Assembly (NCBI GenBank): GCA_030824495.1
Contig: JAVBXP010000041.1
Span: 1 to 41,205 of the forward strand
From: a bacterium
Lineage (GTDB): Bacteria > Pseudomonadota > Alphaproteobacteria > Caulobacterales > Caulobacteraceae
DNA length: 41,205 nucleotides
Reading direction: 5' to 3'
Position numbers and translations under genes: made by a program. How positions within the stretch are numbered: position 1 is the first letter of the stretch; every line of letters begins with the position of its first letter. Below the pieces are notes generated by a model. That model was not told the DNA's origin. It made no database searches and worked only from the letters and a program-made list of their open reading frames with translations. Below, in pieces: positions 23,635-32,438 of this stretch.

Positions 23635-25926
23635 ATGAGCGACGCTGAGAAACGCACCTTCACCGACGAAGAAGCGCTGAGCTTCCACAAGTACCCGACG
23701 CCGGGAAAGATCGCCATCGTACCGACGAAGCCGATGGCCACCCAGCGGGACCTGTCGCTTGCCTATTCGCCGGGCGTCGCGGTGCCGGTGCTGAAGATCG
23801 CCGAGGATCCGGAAGCGGCCTACGACTACACGTCGAAGGGCAATCTGGTGGCCGTGATTTCGAACGGCACGGCGATCCTGGGGCTGGGCAATCTCGGCGC
23901 CCTGGCGTCCAAGCCGGTGATGGAGGGCAAGAGCGTCCTCTTCAAGCGCTTCGCCGACGTCGACTCCATCGACATCGAAGTCAGCGCCACCGATCCCGAC
24001 GAAATCATCACGGTGGTGAAGAACATCGGCGTGACCTTCGGCGGCATCAACCTTGAGGACATCAAGGCCCCCGAGTGCTTCCGCATCGAGACCGAGCTGC
24101 AGGAGCTGCTCGACATCCCGGTCTTCCACGACGACCAGCACGGCACGGCGATCATCTCGGCGGCGGGCCTGATGAACGCCTGCGCCATCACCGGGCGTGA
24201 GCTGAAGGACGTGAAGGTCGTGCTCTGCGGCGCCGGCGCGGCGGGCATCGCCTCGCTCGAGCTGATCAAGGCCATGGGCGTGCGTCCCGAAAACTGCATC
24301 GCGGTCGACAACACCGGGGTCATCTACAACGGTCGCCCGACCGGCATGAACCAGTGGAAGTCCGCCCACGCTGTCGACACCGACAAGCGGACCCTGGCCG
24401 AGGCGCTGGTCGGCGCCGACGTGTTCCTGGGCCTCTCGGCCAAGGGCGCGGTGACCCAGGAGATGGTGAAGACGATGGCGGCAAAGCCCATCATCTTCGC
24501 CATGGCCAATCCCGATCCGGAAATCACCCCGGAAGAGGTCTATGCAGTTCGTCCCGACGCGATCGTGGCGACCGGGCGCAGCGACTACGCCAACCAGGTC
24601 AACAACGTCCTGGGCTTCCCCTACATCTTCCGCGGCGCGATGGACGTACGCGCCCGCCGCGTGAACATGGAAATGAAGATCGCCTGCGCCAACGCGCTGG
24701 CGGCCCTGGCTCGTGAAGACGTGCCGGACGAAGTGGCGGCGGCCTATCACGGCATGCAGCTGAAGTTCGGCCCGCAATACATCATCCCGACGCCGTTCGA
24801 CCCGCGCCTGCTGTCCTACATCCCGCCCTTCGTCGCCCAGGCGGCGATGGACACCGGGGTCGCCCGCAAGCCGATTGAGGACATGGACGCCTATCGTGCG
24901 TCGCTGGCCCAACGGCTCGATCCGACCGCGGCCTTCTTGCAGAAGCTGCAGGGCGCGGTGCTGAAGGCCCCGAAGAAGCGCATCGTCTTCGCCGAGGGCG
25001 AAGAGCCGACCGTGATCCGTGCGGCGCACGCCTTCGAAGCCGCCGGTCTCGGCCACGCCGTCCTGGTGGGCCGCGAGGAGCTGGTGAAGGAAAACATGCT
25101 CACCGCCGGCCTCGATCCGAGCGAGACCAAGCTGGAGATCATCAACGCCCGGGTTTCGCACTGGAACCCGGAATACGTGGACTTCCTCTATGAGCGCCTG
25201 TCGCGTCAGGGCTACCTGAAGCGCGACGTCCAGCGGCTGATCAATCAGGACCGCAACTCCTTCGCCGCCTGCATGGTCGCGCTCGGTCATGCCGACGGCA
25301 TGGTCACCGGGGTCACGCGTTCGTACGACCAGGTGCTGGAAGAAGTGCTGCGGGTGATCGACCCGGCGCCCGGCGGCCGGGTGATGGGCATGAGCGTGGT
25401 GCTGGCCAAGGGCCACACCCTGTTCATCGCAGACACCAACGTCACCGAGATGCCCGAGGCCGAGGAACTGGTGGAGATCGCCATGGAGGCGGCCCGCACC
25501 GTGCAGACCCTTGGCTACGTGCCGCGCGTGGCCTTCATGTCTTATTCGACCTTCGGCAATCCGATGGGCATGCGGTCTGAAAAGGTCCGCGACGCTGTCG
25601 CCATGCTCGACGAGATGGAAGTCGATTTCGAGTACGAGGGCGAAATGCCGCCGGAGCTCGCTCTCGACCCCAGCAAGCGGGTCAACTATCCGTTCATGCG
25701 CCTGACCGGCCCGGCCAATGTGCTGATCATGCCGGCCATCCATTCGGCGGCGATTTCCACCCAGCTGGTCCAGGCCCTGGGCGGCGCCACGGTGATCGGG
25801 CCGCTGCTGCTGGGCATGGACAAGTCGGTGCAGATCGCGCCGCTGTCCGCCTCGGTCTCCCGGGTCCTGCAGATGGCGACGCTCGCCGCCTATGAGCAGG
25901 ACATCGCCGAGGCTCAGGCTTCGTGA
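23635..25926 (+). CDS. maeB: NADP-dependent malic enzyme with C-terminal phosphotransacetylase-like domain
   Basis: A 763-residue two-domain enzyme that oxidatively decarboxylates malate to pyruvate and yields NADPH for biosynthesis. The malic enzyme part (1 to about 430) has PTKPMATQRDLSLAYSPGVA, VFHDDQHGTAIISAAG (163-177) and the NADP-binding VVLCGAGAAGIASLEL (195-210). The rest (about 440-763) is a phosphotransacetylase-like domain with FAEGEEPTVIRAA, GMVTGVTRSYDQVLEEVLRVID, FMSYSTFGNPMG and PLLLGMDKSVQIAPLSASV; in MaeB enzymes it senses acetyl-CoA rather than catalysing. I chose the ATG at 23635 (MSDAEKRTF); a TTG at 23593 is open but gives atypical sequence. GAGGAAA lies 12 nt upstream. 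The 240 bp before it contain a weak TTGTGA/TATAGG promoter candidate at 23566-23592. Confidence 0.95.
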   Translation: MSDAEKRTFTDEEALSFHKYPTPGKIAIVPTKPMATQRDLSLAYSPGVAVPVLKIAEDPEAAYDYTSKGNLVAVISNGTAILGLGNLGALASKPVMEGKSVLFKRFADVDSIDIEVSATDPDEIITVVKNIGVTFGGINLEDIKAPECFRIETELQELLDIPVFHDDQHGTAIISAAGLMNACAITGRELKDVKVVLCGAGAAGIASLELIKAMGVRPENCIAVDNTGVIYNGRPTGMNQWKSAHAVDTDKRTLAEALVGADVFLGLSAKGAVTQEMVKTMAAKPIIFAMANPDPEITPEEVYAVRPDAIVATGRSDYANQVNNVLGFPYIFRGAMDVRARRVNMEMKIACANALAALAREDVPDEVAAAYHGMQLKFGPQYIIPTPFDPRLLSYIPPFVAQAAMDTGVARKPIEDMDAYRASLAQRLDPTAAFLQKLQGAVLKAPKKRIVFAEGEEPTVIRAAHAFEAAGLGHAVLVGREELVKENMLTAGLDPSETKLEIINARVSHWNPEYVDFLYERLSRQGYLKRDVQRLINQDRNSFAACMVALGHADGMVTGVTRSYDQVLEEVLRVIDPAPGGRVMGMSVVLAKGHTLFIADTNVTEMPEAEELVEIAMEAARTVQTLGYVPRVAFMSYSTFGNPMGMRSEKVRDAVAMLDEMEVDFEYEGEMPPELALDPSKRVNYPFMRLTGPANVLIMPAIHSAAISTQLVQALGGATVIGPLLLGMDKSVQIAPLSASVSRVLQMATLAAYEQDIAEAQAS

Positions 25927-25959
25927 TCGTGGTCCTGACCACCAACTAAACGGATCGTC

Positions 25960-26036
25960 CGCTCTCGGGGTGTGGTCGATGCGTCGTCCACACCCCTTCG
26001 AGAGCGCGACAGCCGAAACCTGAAGCCGGTTTCGGC
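25960..26036. terminator. Tandem hairpins between maeB and the Hsp70-like gene
   Basis: Two adjacent stem-loops. The first pairs CGCTCTCG-GGGTGTGG (25960-25975) with 25988-26006 across a 12-nt loop, with a 3-nt bulge. The second pairs GCCGAAACC (26012-26020) perfectly with GGTTTCGGC (26028-26036) over a 7-nt loop. No U-tract follows either, so termination would be imperfect; the pair may instead adjust read-through into the Hsp70-like gene. Confidence 0.5.
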
Positions 26037-26072
26037 GGACTTCGCGCTCCCAGACTAGAGAAAGAGCGCGAC

Positions 26073-27371
26073 ATGGCTGATCTCAGCATCGGCATCGATT
26101 TCGGCACGACCAACACCGTCATCGCGCTCGCAGGGGCCGAGGGGCCGGCTCATCTGGTGCGCTTCCCGGCGCCGGAGAAAGAGGTCTTCGCCTTCCGTTC
26201 GGCGATCTCCTTCCATGCTCCGGCCGAACGCCCGAAGGACCGCGAGGTCGAGGCGGGGCCGTGGGCTATCGAGGCCTATGTCGAAGACCCGCTGGAGACG
26301 CGGTTCATCCAGTCGTTCAAGAGTTTCGCGGCCTCCGCCAGTTTCAGCGAGACCCAGATCCTTGGTCGTCGCTACCTGTTCGAGGACCTGCTGTCGGCCT
26401 TCCTGCTGAAGCTGCGCGACCACGCGGGCGAGGACATGGCCAACCTGCCCAAGCGGGTGATCGTCGGCCGGCCGGTCACCTTCGCCGGCGGCGCGCCGGA
26501 CGAGGAGCTTGCTCTACGCCGCTACGAGATCGCCTTCGAGCGGCTCGGCTTCACCGAAATCCTCTATTCGTACGAGCCGGTCGGGGCGGCCTTTTTCTTC
26601 GCCCGGGAGCTGAAGGAGGACGCCACCGTGCTGGTCGGCGACTTCGGTGGCGGCACCAGCGACTTCTCGATCATCCGGTTCACCCGGGAGGGCGGGGAGA
26701 TCCAATCCACGCCACTCGGCCGGGCGGGCGTCGGCGTGGCGGGCGACGCCTTCGACTACCGGATCATCGACAACCTGGTCTCGCCGCAGCTTGGCAAGGG
26801 GTCCAGCTACACCTCGTTCGGCAAGACCCTGCCGATCCCCAATCGCTACTATTCGACCTTCGCGCGCTGGGACCAGCTGGCCCTGATGCGGGCCAGCCGC
26901 GACATGCGCGACATTCGCAAGCTGGTCCGCGAGGCGGTCGAGCCCGAGAAGATCGAGCGCCTGGTCGAGGTGCTCGATGAGAACTACGGCTACATGCTCT
27001 ACCGCTCGGTCTCCAAGCTGAAGGAGGCCCTGTCCTCGCAGGAGGTGGCCGAGTTCCGTTTCGAGGCGGGCACGATCTCCATCGCCCGCGACGTCGCGCG
27101 CGCCGAGTTTGAAGGTTGGATCGCTCCCGAGCTGGGCCTGATCGAGAAGGCGGTCGATGAGGCCCTGACCGACGCCGGGCTTGCGGCGGGCCAGATCGAC
27201 CGGGTGTTCCTGACCGGCGGTTCGTCGCTGGTCCCCGCCGTGCGCGACATCTTCCATCGCCGGTTCGACCCTTCCAAGATCGAGAGCGGCAGCGAACTGG
27301 AATCCATCGCCTCGGGCCTCGCCCTGATGGGCCGCGAGCGTGACCTGACGAAGTGGGCGCGGCGGGCCTAG
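26073..27371 (+). CDS. Hsp70-family protein, YegD-like
   Basis: A 432-residue actin-like ATPase of the Hsp70 superfamily that lacks the full substrate-binding domain (DnaK has about 640 residues). The nucleotide-site blocks are clear: IGIDFGTTNTVIAL (6-19, phosphate 1), VLVGDFGGGTSDFSIIRF (phosphate 2) and DRVFLTGGSSLVPAVRDIF (adenosine). The length and the RRYLFEDLLSAFLLKLRDHAG stretch fit E. coli YegD and relatives. A chaperone function is possible but unproven, and no J-domain or GrpE gene is close. AGAGAAAGAG precedes the ATG. It converges on the M16 peptidase gene with a 10-bp gap. Confidence 0.9.
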   Translation: MADLSIGIDFGTTNTVIALAGAEGPAHLVRFPAPEKEVFAFRSAISFHAPAERPKDREVEAGPWAIEAYVEDPLETRFIQSFKSFAASASFSETQILGRRYLFEDLLSAFLLKLRDHAGEDMANLPKRVIVGRPVTFAGGAPDEELALRRYEIAFERLGFTEILYSYEPVGAAFFFARELKEDATVLVGDFGGGTSDFSIIRFTREGGEIQSTPLGRAGVGVAGDAFDYRIIDNLVSPQLGKGSSYTSFGKTLPIPNRYYSTFARWDQLALMRASRDMRDIRKLVREAVEPEKIERLVEVLDENYGYMLYRSVSKLKEALSSQEVAEFRFEAGTISIARDVARAEFEGWIAPELGLIEKAVDEALTDAGLAAGQIDRVFLTGGSSLVPAVRDIFHRRFDPSKIESGSELESIASGLALMGRERDLTKWARRA

Positions 27372-27381
27372 CTCAAAGCGC

Positions 27382-30198
27382 CTACTTCACGGCCTTCTTC
27401 AGGGTGACCGAATCCAGGTCGAGCTCGGAAACCGGCACCACCTCCAGATCGGGTCGGCGGGTCTTCAGTTCCGTCTGGAACGCCTTGGCGTCGCCGGCCA
27501 CGATGACGCTGGCCTTGGCCGGATCGAGGTTCTGCTTGGCGAAGGCCTGGACCTGTCCGGCGGTGACGGCCTCGACCTTGCCGGTATAGGCGCCGACCTC
27601 GGTCAGCGGGAGGTCGTAGAGGGCCAGCGAGCCTAGGATCCCCGCCAGTCCGTCAGTGGTGGCCAGTTCGCGGCCGAAGCTGCCGATCAACACCGACTTG
27701 CGGGCCTTCAATTCCTCGGCCGATGCCGGCATCTGGGCCAGGCGGGACAGTTCGGCGACGATCAGGTCCAGAACCTGCGGCGCGGATTCGTTCTTGGTCT
27801 GGGCCGAGGCGCGGAACAGTCCGGTGGTCCGCATCGCCGACAGGCGCGAGTTCGCACCGTAGGAGAGGCCACGCTTGATGCGGATTTCCTGGTTCAGCCG
27901 GGCCGAATAGCCGCCGCCCAACACCGAATTGGTGACGATGCCCGGATAGTAGGCCGGGTCGCCGCGCGGGATCGCGGCCTTGACGACCGTGACGGCCGCC
28001 TGGCCGGTGCCGGGCAGATCGATGGCGACGGCGCGGGGCTTTGCTTGCGGCGTCACGGTGACACGCGCAGGGGCGGGGCCGGCGGGCGCCTTCCAGTCCC
28101 CGAACGCCTGCTCGGCCAGGGCCAGGCCCTGCTCTGGGGTGATGTCGCCGGTCAGCGCCAGTATGGCGTTGTCGGGCCGGAAATAGGTGGCGTGCAGCGC
28201 GGCCAGGTCGCTGGCCTGGATCTTCGGCAGCGAGGTCTGGGTGCCGGTGGCGACGTGGCCGAACGGAGTGCCGGAGAAGATGACCGGCGAGGCCGCGAAG
28301 CCGGCGAGCTGGCCGGGCGACTGGAAGGCCACAGACAGGCCGTCGAGGGCCTGGGCCCGCTGACGGTCGAGTTCTTCCTGAGCGAAGGCCGGATTACGCG
28401 CGACATCAGCCATGATGGCCATGGCCGCAGGCAGCTTGTCGGGCATGACGTTCAGGCTGACAGAGGATGAATCCTGGCCGCCGCCCGACGACAGCGTCGC
28501 GCCAAGCGCCTCCGACTGGCTGGCGATCTGCTGGGCGCTGCGGGTCTTGGTGCCTTCGGTCAGCATGCCGGCGGTCATGCCGACGGCCCCGGCCAGGCCC
28601 TGGGGATCGGCGGCTGCTCCGGTGCGGACGGTCAGCTCGGCGCTCACCAATGGCAGGTCGGACGATTTGGCCACGATGACCTTCAGGCCGTTGGCGAGGG
28701 TCGTTTCCGTCGGGCGCGGCAGGACCGGCGTGACCGGCGTTCCCACCGGCGGCGGGGCCGCGCGCTGGCCGGCTGGCGCCAGGGTGACCACGGGGCCTGT
28801 GTACTTGGTCGAGGCGACGACCGGCGGCTTCGGCGTCTGATCGGGCTCGCCGGCCGGCCGGGCGGATTGCGGCTGGTAGAGGATGGTCATGCGGCTGTTG
28901 TCGGCCAGGTATTTCTGCGCCACCCGCTGGACATCGGCGGCCGTCACGGCCTGCAGCTCGGCGAGTTGGCGATTGGCCAGGGCCGGATCGCCGGCGGTGT
29001 TCAGCGCATAGCCGATCGCAAAGGCGCGCCCGTCGATGGTTTCGCGCTCGCGCAGCTTGCTGGCGATCAGCTCGTTTTTGGCCTCGGCCAGTTCGGCCTC
29101 AGTGACCGGCTCGTCGCGCAGTCGGGCGACTTGCGCCAGCAGCGCCTTTTCTCCTTCGGCCAGGGTCTTGCCGCTGGCCAGGATGGCGCCGGCCATCACC
29201 ATGCCCGGCTGCTGCGGCAGCGAGGCGTCGGAATAGACCTCAGCCGCGATCTGCTGCTCATAGACCAGGCTGTCATAGAGCCGCGAGGACTTGCCGCTGG
29301 AGAGGATGGCGTCGAGCACGGTGAGGGCCGCGGCGTCGGGGCTGGCGGCGTCCGGCGCATGCCAGGTCATCACCACGGCCGGCAGTGGGACGTTGGGGCC
29401 ATAGCCCTTGTAGACGCCCGGCTGGGTGCGCGGCGGCTCGACCGCGGTCACCCGCTTCATGGGTTCGGCCGGGCGCTTGATACCGGCGAAGTATTTGTCG
29501 ACCCAGGCGTCCAGCTCCTTCTGGTCGAAGTTGCCGACGACGATCAGGGCGGCGTTGTCGGGCCGATAATAGGCCGCGTGGAAGGCGCGCACATCGTCGA
29601 TGGTGGCGGCGTCCAGCTCCTCGATCGAGCCGATGCCAGGGCGCTTATAGGGATGGCTCGTGTAGCTGGCGCGCGGGACGTCGAGATAGAACAGCCGGCC
29701 GTAGGGCTGGGACAGCACCGACTGACGCAGCTCTTCCTTCACGACGTCGCGTTCCGACTTGAAGGTGCTCTCGTCGACTACGAGCGAGCCAAGCCGCTGG
29801 CTCTCGACCCACAGCAATCGCTGCAGGTGGTTGGCGGGGACGACCTCGTAGTAGTTGGTGAAGTCGTCATAGGTGGAGGCGTTGTTGAAGCCGCCGACGT
29901 CCTCCGTCATGCGGTCGATCGTCTCCGACGGCATGTCGCGCGTCGCCTTGAACATCATGTGCTCAAAGAGGTGGGCGAAGCCGGAGCGGCCGACCGGATC
30001 GTCCTTCGACCCGACGCCGTACCAGACCTGCACCGTCACGTTCGGGGTCGTCCGGTCGACAGACGAGAACACCCGCAGGCCGTTGGGCAGCGTCCGTTCC
30101 TGATAGACGATCGGCGGCGCCGCGTCGGCGGCGAGGGCCGGGGCGCCGAGCGTCAGGACGAAGGTGACGGCCAGGGCCGCGGCGGCGTGACGGAGCAT
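27382..30198 (-). CDS. Secreted M16 zinc metallopeptidase (duplicated domains)
   Basis: A 938-residue precursor with a signal peptide to about residue 23 (AAAALAVTFVLTLGAPALAA). The first M16 unit has the inverted zinc motif HLFEH (His76, Glu79, His80) and a third ligand at Glu155/156 in DVVKEELRQ. The second unit begins near 510 (TETTLANGLKVIVAKSSDLPLVSAELTVRTG) and lacks HxxEH, as usual for the inactive partner half; its GGGYSARLNQEIRIKRGLSYGANS is the M16 C-terminal signature. Such proteins degrade peptides in the periplasm. A Pro-rich linker joins the halves. The ATG at 30198 is preceded by AGGAAG. It stands alone on its strand, 123 bp from the next gene. Confidence 0.93.
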   Translation of the reverse strand: MLRHAAAALAVTFVLTLGAPALAADAAPPIVYQERTLPNGLRVFSSVDRTTPNVTVQVWYGVGSKDDPVGRSGFAHLFEHMMFKATRDMPSETIDRMTEDVGGFNNASTYDDFTNYYEVVPANHLQRLLWVESQRLGSLVVDESTFKSERDVVKEELRQSVLSQPYGRLFYLDVPRASYTSHPYKRPGIGSIEELDAATIDDVRAFHAAYYRPDNAALIVVGNFDQKELDAWVDKYFAGIKRPAEPMKRVTAVEPPRTQPGVYKGYGPNVPLPAVVMTWHAPDAASPDAAALTVLDAILSSGKSSRLYDSLVYEQQIAAEVYSDASLPQQPGMVMAGAILASGKTLAEGEKALLAQVARLRDEPVTEAELAEAKNELIASKLRERETIDGRAFAIGYALNTAGDPALANRQLAELQAVTAADVQRVAQKYLADNSRMTILYQPQSARPAGEPDQTPKPPVVASTKYTGPVVTLAPAGQRAAPPPVGTPVTPVLPRPTETTLANGLKVIVAKSSDLPLVSAELTVRTGAAADPQGLAGAVGMTAGMLTEGTKTRSAQQIASQSEALGATLSSGGGQDSSSVSLNVMPDKLPAAMAIMADVARNPAFAQEELDRQRAQALDGLSVAFQSPGQLAGFAASPVIFSGTPFGHVATGTQTSLPKIQASDLAALHATYFRPDNAILALTGDITPEQGLALAEQAFGDWKAPAGPAPARVTVTPQAKPRAVAIDLPGTGQAAVTVVKAAIPRGDPAYYPGIVTNSVLGGGYSARLNQEIRIKRGLSYGANSRLSAMRTTGLFRASAQTKNESAPQVLDLIVAELSRLAQMPASAEELKARKSVLIGSFGRELATTDGLAGILGSLALYDLPLTEVGAYTGKVEAVTAGQVQAFAKQNLDPAKASVIVAGDAKAFQTELKTRRPDLEVVPVSELDLDSVTLKKAVK

Positions 30199-30321
30199 GA
30201 AGGCTTCCTGAGTGGGCGAGCGCCTGGACCCTAGCACCGCGCCCAGCCGAGGAAACCTAAACGGATTGTCACGAACGCCCAAGGCTCACCCCGGCCAGCG
30301 CCGAGGTGAGCCGGGAGGTCG

Positions 30322-31305
30322 CTAGTCCGCGAGCTTGACCAGCATCTTGCCGGAGTTCTTGCCCTCCAGCAGACCGATGAGCGCGCTCGGGGCGTTGGTG
30401 ATGCCGTCCAGGATGGTCTCCTGGTACTTCACCTTGCCGTCCTTCAGCCAGCCGGCCATGTCGCGCTGGAAGTCGGCGTAGAGGTGCATGAAGTCGGTGC
30501 CGACGAAGCCGCGCAGCATCACGCGCGAATAGATGATGTTCGACAGGTTCGAGACGCTGGAGTGGCCCGAATTGTAGCCGGAGATGAAGCCGCAGACCGG
30601 GATCCGGCCCAGCGTGTTGATCCGGCGCAGGGCGGCTTCCAGGTGATCGCCGCCGACATTGTCGAAATAGACGTCGATCCCCTTGGGCGTGGCCTCTTCC
30701 AGCGCCTTGCGGATGGGCGTTTCCTTGTAGTTGATCACCGCGTCCAGCCCGACTTCGTCCTTGAGCCAGGCGGCCTTGTCGGCCGAGCCGGTGGAGCCGA
30801 CCACGTAGCAGCCCTTGATCTTCGCGATCTGGGCGGCGACCGAACCGACGGCGCCGGCGGCGGTGGAGACGAAGACCTGTTCCCCGTCCTTGAGCTGGCC
30901 GATGTGCAGCAGCCCGCCATAGGCGGTGAAGCCGGTCATGCCGAGCGCGTGCATGTGGGTGGTCAGCGACAGGTCAGGGTCGGCCTTCAGCTTGGTCAGG
31001 CCCTTGCCGTCGGAGGTGAAGAACTCGCGGAAGCCCAGGCGGTTGGACACCAGGTCGCCCACGGCGAAGTCCGGGTTCTTGGATTGCACGACGCGGCCCA
31101 GGGCCCCGCCCATCATCGCGACGTTGAGGTCCTGGCCCGCCGTCAGGCGCGGACGCATGGCCGGATCGACCGACATGTAGAGGTTCTGAACCAGGACTTC
31201 GCCATCGGCGGCGTCGGACACGTTCGTTTCCATGAGGGCGAACTGATCTTGCGTCGGCATGCCGTCCGGGCGGGCGACGAGATGGATCTCACGGCTTCTA
31301 GGCAT
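30322..31305 (-). CDS. NADPH-dependent reductase, zinc-free MDR family (CurA/leukotriene B4 dehydrogenase-like)
   Basis: A 327-residue medium-chain dehydrogenase/reductase without the zinc ligands. It has the family's ETNVSDAADGEVLVQNLYMSVDPAMR N-terminal block, GMTGFTAYGGLLHIG, the nucleotide fold motif STAAGAVGSVAAQIAKIKGC, and IDVYFDNVGGDHLEAALRRIN, typical of 2-alkenal/prostaglandin reductases such as YncB (CurA). It probably reduces alpha,beta-unsaturated ketones or aldehydes with NADPH, often in detoxification. AGGGAGGCC lies before the ATG. Upstream, near 31402, is a TetR-type palindrome that may control it. Confidence 0.92.
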   Translation of the reverse strand: MPRSREIHLVARPDGMPTQDQFALMETNVSDAADGEVLVQNLYMSVDPAMRPRLTAGQDLNVAMMGGALGRVVQSKNPDFAVGDLVSNRLGFREFFTSDGKGLTKLKADPDLSLTTHMHALGMTGFTAYGGLLHIGQLKDGEQVFVSTAAGAVGSVAAQIAKIKGCYVVGSTGSADKAAWLKDEVGLDAVINYKETPIRKALEEATPKGIDVYFDNVGGDHLEAALRRINTLGRIPVCGFISGYNSGHSSVSNLSNIIYSRVMLRGFVGTDFMHLYADFQRDMAGWLKDGKVKYQETILDGITNAPSALIGLLEGKNSGKMLVKLAD

Positions 31306-31396
31306 ATGGCCTCCCTTTGTTTTTGAAATCGCACGGCCCTGAATGCGGTGGGCCTGGAGGAGGGTTGTCGCCCGGGGAGCCGGGTTGGGCCAGTAA

Positions 31397-31416
31397 ATTA
31401 AAACGATCGTTCTATT
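31397..31416. promoter_or_regulatory. Palindromic operator candidate (TetR-type)
   Basis: AACGATCGTT (31402-31411) is a perfect 10-bp palindrome in an A/T-rich stretch of a GC-rich region; with flanks the symmetry is 8 of 10 per half. It lies about 90 bp upstream of the NADPH reductase gene and just after the stop of the Rsm22 gene. AAAC-N4-GTT(T/C) resembles operators of TetR regulators such as PsrA. No such regulator gene is in the window. Confidence 0.35.
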
Positions 31417-32400
31417 TTATTCGCCAGGCAGGGCGTCGCCCCAGTCGAGGCGGCGGGCGATAGCGTAGGCGGGCTTGTCGCGGCGTGGAACGAAGGTTGC
31501 CTCGGCGCGGCCATCCAGAGTGCAGAGCTTCAGGTCGATCCCGGGCTTGGCCATGTGCGGCGGGGCGAGCACCCGCGGGGTCGGCGCGAGGGCCTGGACA
31601 CCGGGGCGGGCGGCGACGAGGTAGCTGAACTTCTCATCCTCGAACGGAACCTCGGCGCCCTTGGCCAGGCGGTGATCGCGAGATCGCGCCAGCCGCTGGC
31701 TGAAATGGCACCAGTCGGGCGCGACCAACGGGCAGGCCTGGTTGTGCGGGCAGGGCGCCAGGATCGCGCCGCCGGCCGCGATCAGGGTCTCGCGGGCGGC
31801 CAGGATGCGGGCGTAGCCGGCTGGCGTGCCAGGCTCGACGAGAACCAGCATCCCCTCGGTCGAGGCCCACAGCGCGCTCACCGTCGCGGCCTGCTTGGCC
31901 GCTGGGATTTCGGCCAGGGCGTAGCTGGCGACCACCAGGTCGGCCTGGGGCCAGTCGGCCGGCGCGGTCAGGTCCCCCTTGCGACGCTCGGCCTCGCGCA
32001 GCGGCGTGGGACCATCGGCGGCGAGGGTCGCGGCCATGTCGAGGAAGGCGCGGTTGGAATCGAGCAGGGTCGCTCGGCTCAGCCCCGGCCAGGCCTCCAG
32101 CGCCGCCCAGCCCGCGCCGCCAGGTCCAGCCCCAGCGTCCAGCAAGCTGGCCGGCTCAAAGCCCGGCGCGCGCGCTGCGGCCTCATCGAAGACGCGGGCG
32201 CAGGCGGCGTAGGTGGCGGGCAGGCGGGTCAGGACGTAGGCGGTTGCGTCGGCCTCGGAGCCGACGACGCCGGCGGAGGTTCCGCCGGCCCGATAGCGTG
32301 TCGAGATCGCCGAGGCCCGCTCGGCCATGTCGCGGCGCGAGACGCCTTGCATGAGGCGGTCGGCGGCGAGGCGAAGCGGGGCGGGCAGGTCGGAGGACAT
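31417..32400 (-). CDS. Rsm22-family small ribosomal subunit assembly methyltransferase-like protein
   Basis: A 327-residue protein of the Rsm22/METTL17 family, the bacterial relative of a mitochondrial small-subunit assembly factor. The SAM motif LLDAGAGPGGAGWAAL is at 87-101 and LVVASYALAEIP at 155-166. The C-terminal part has three cysteines in APCPHNQACPLVAPDWCHFSQR-like spacing (Cys217, Cys223, Cys231) and a fourth at Cys293 (KLCTLDG), matching the four-cysteine iron-sulfur site reported for METTL17. It probably binds the 30S subunit during assembly rather than acting as a metabolic enzyme. No strong ribosome-binding site precedes the ATG. The SRPBCC gene ends 39 bp upstream on the same strand. 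Confidence 0.88.
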   Translation of the reverse strand: MSSDLPAPLRLAADRLMQGVSRRDMAERASAISTRYRAGGTSAGVVGSEADATAYVLTRLPATYAACARVFDEAAARAPGFEPASLLDAGAGPGGAGWAALEAWPGLSRATLLDSNRAFLDMAATLAADGPTPLREAERRKGDLTAPADWPQADLVVASYALAEIPAAKQAATVSALWASTEGMLVLVEPGTPAGYARILAARETLIAAGGAILAPCPHNQACPLVAPDWCHFSQRLARSRDHRLAKGAEVPFEDEKFSYLVAARPGVQALAPTPRVLAPPHMAKPGIDLKLCTLDGRAEATFVPRRDKPAYAIARRLDWGDALPGE

Positions 32401-32438
32401 CGGCGGCAGCCTTAGACGTCTCTCTGCTTTTCGTCATC

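Noticed and set aside
23428..25743. Long minus-strand open frame of 771 residues opposite maeB
   Set aside because: Mirror frame of the malic enzyme gene, His/Gly/Asp-rich with no recognisable domain.
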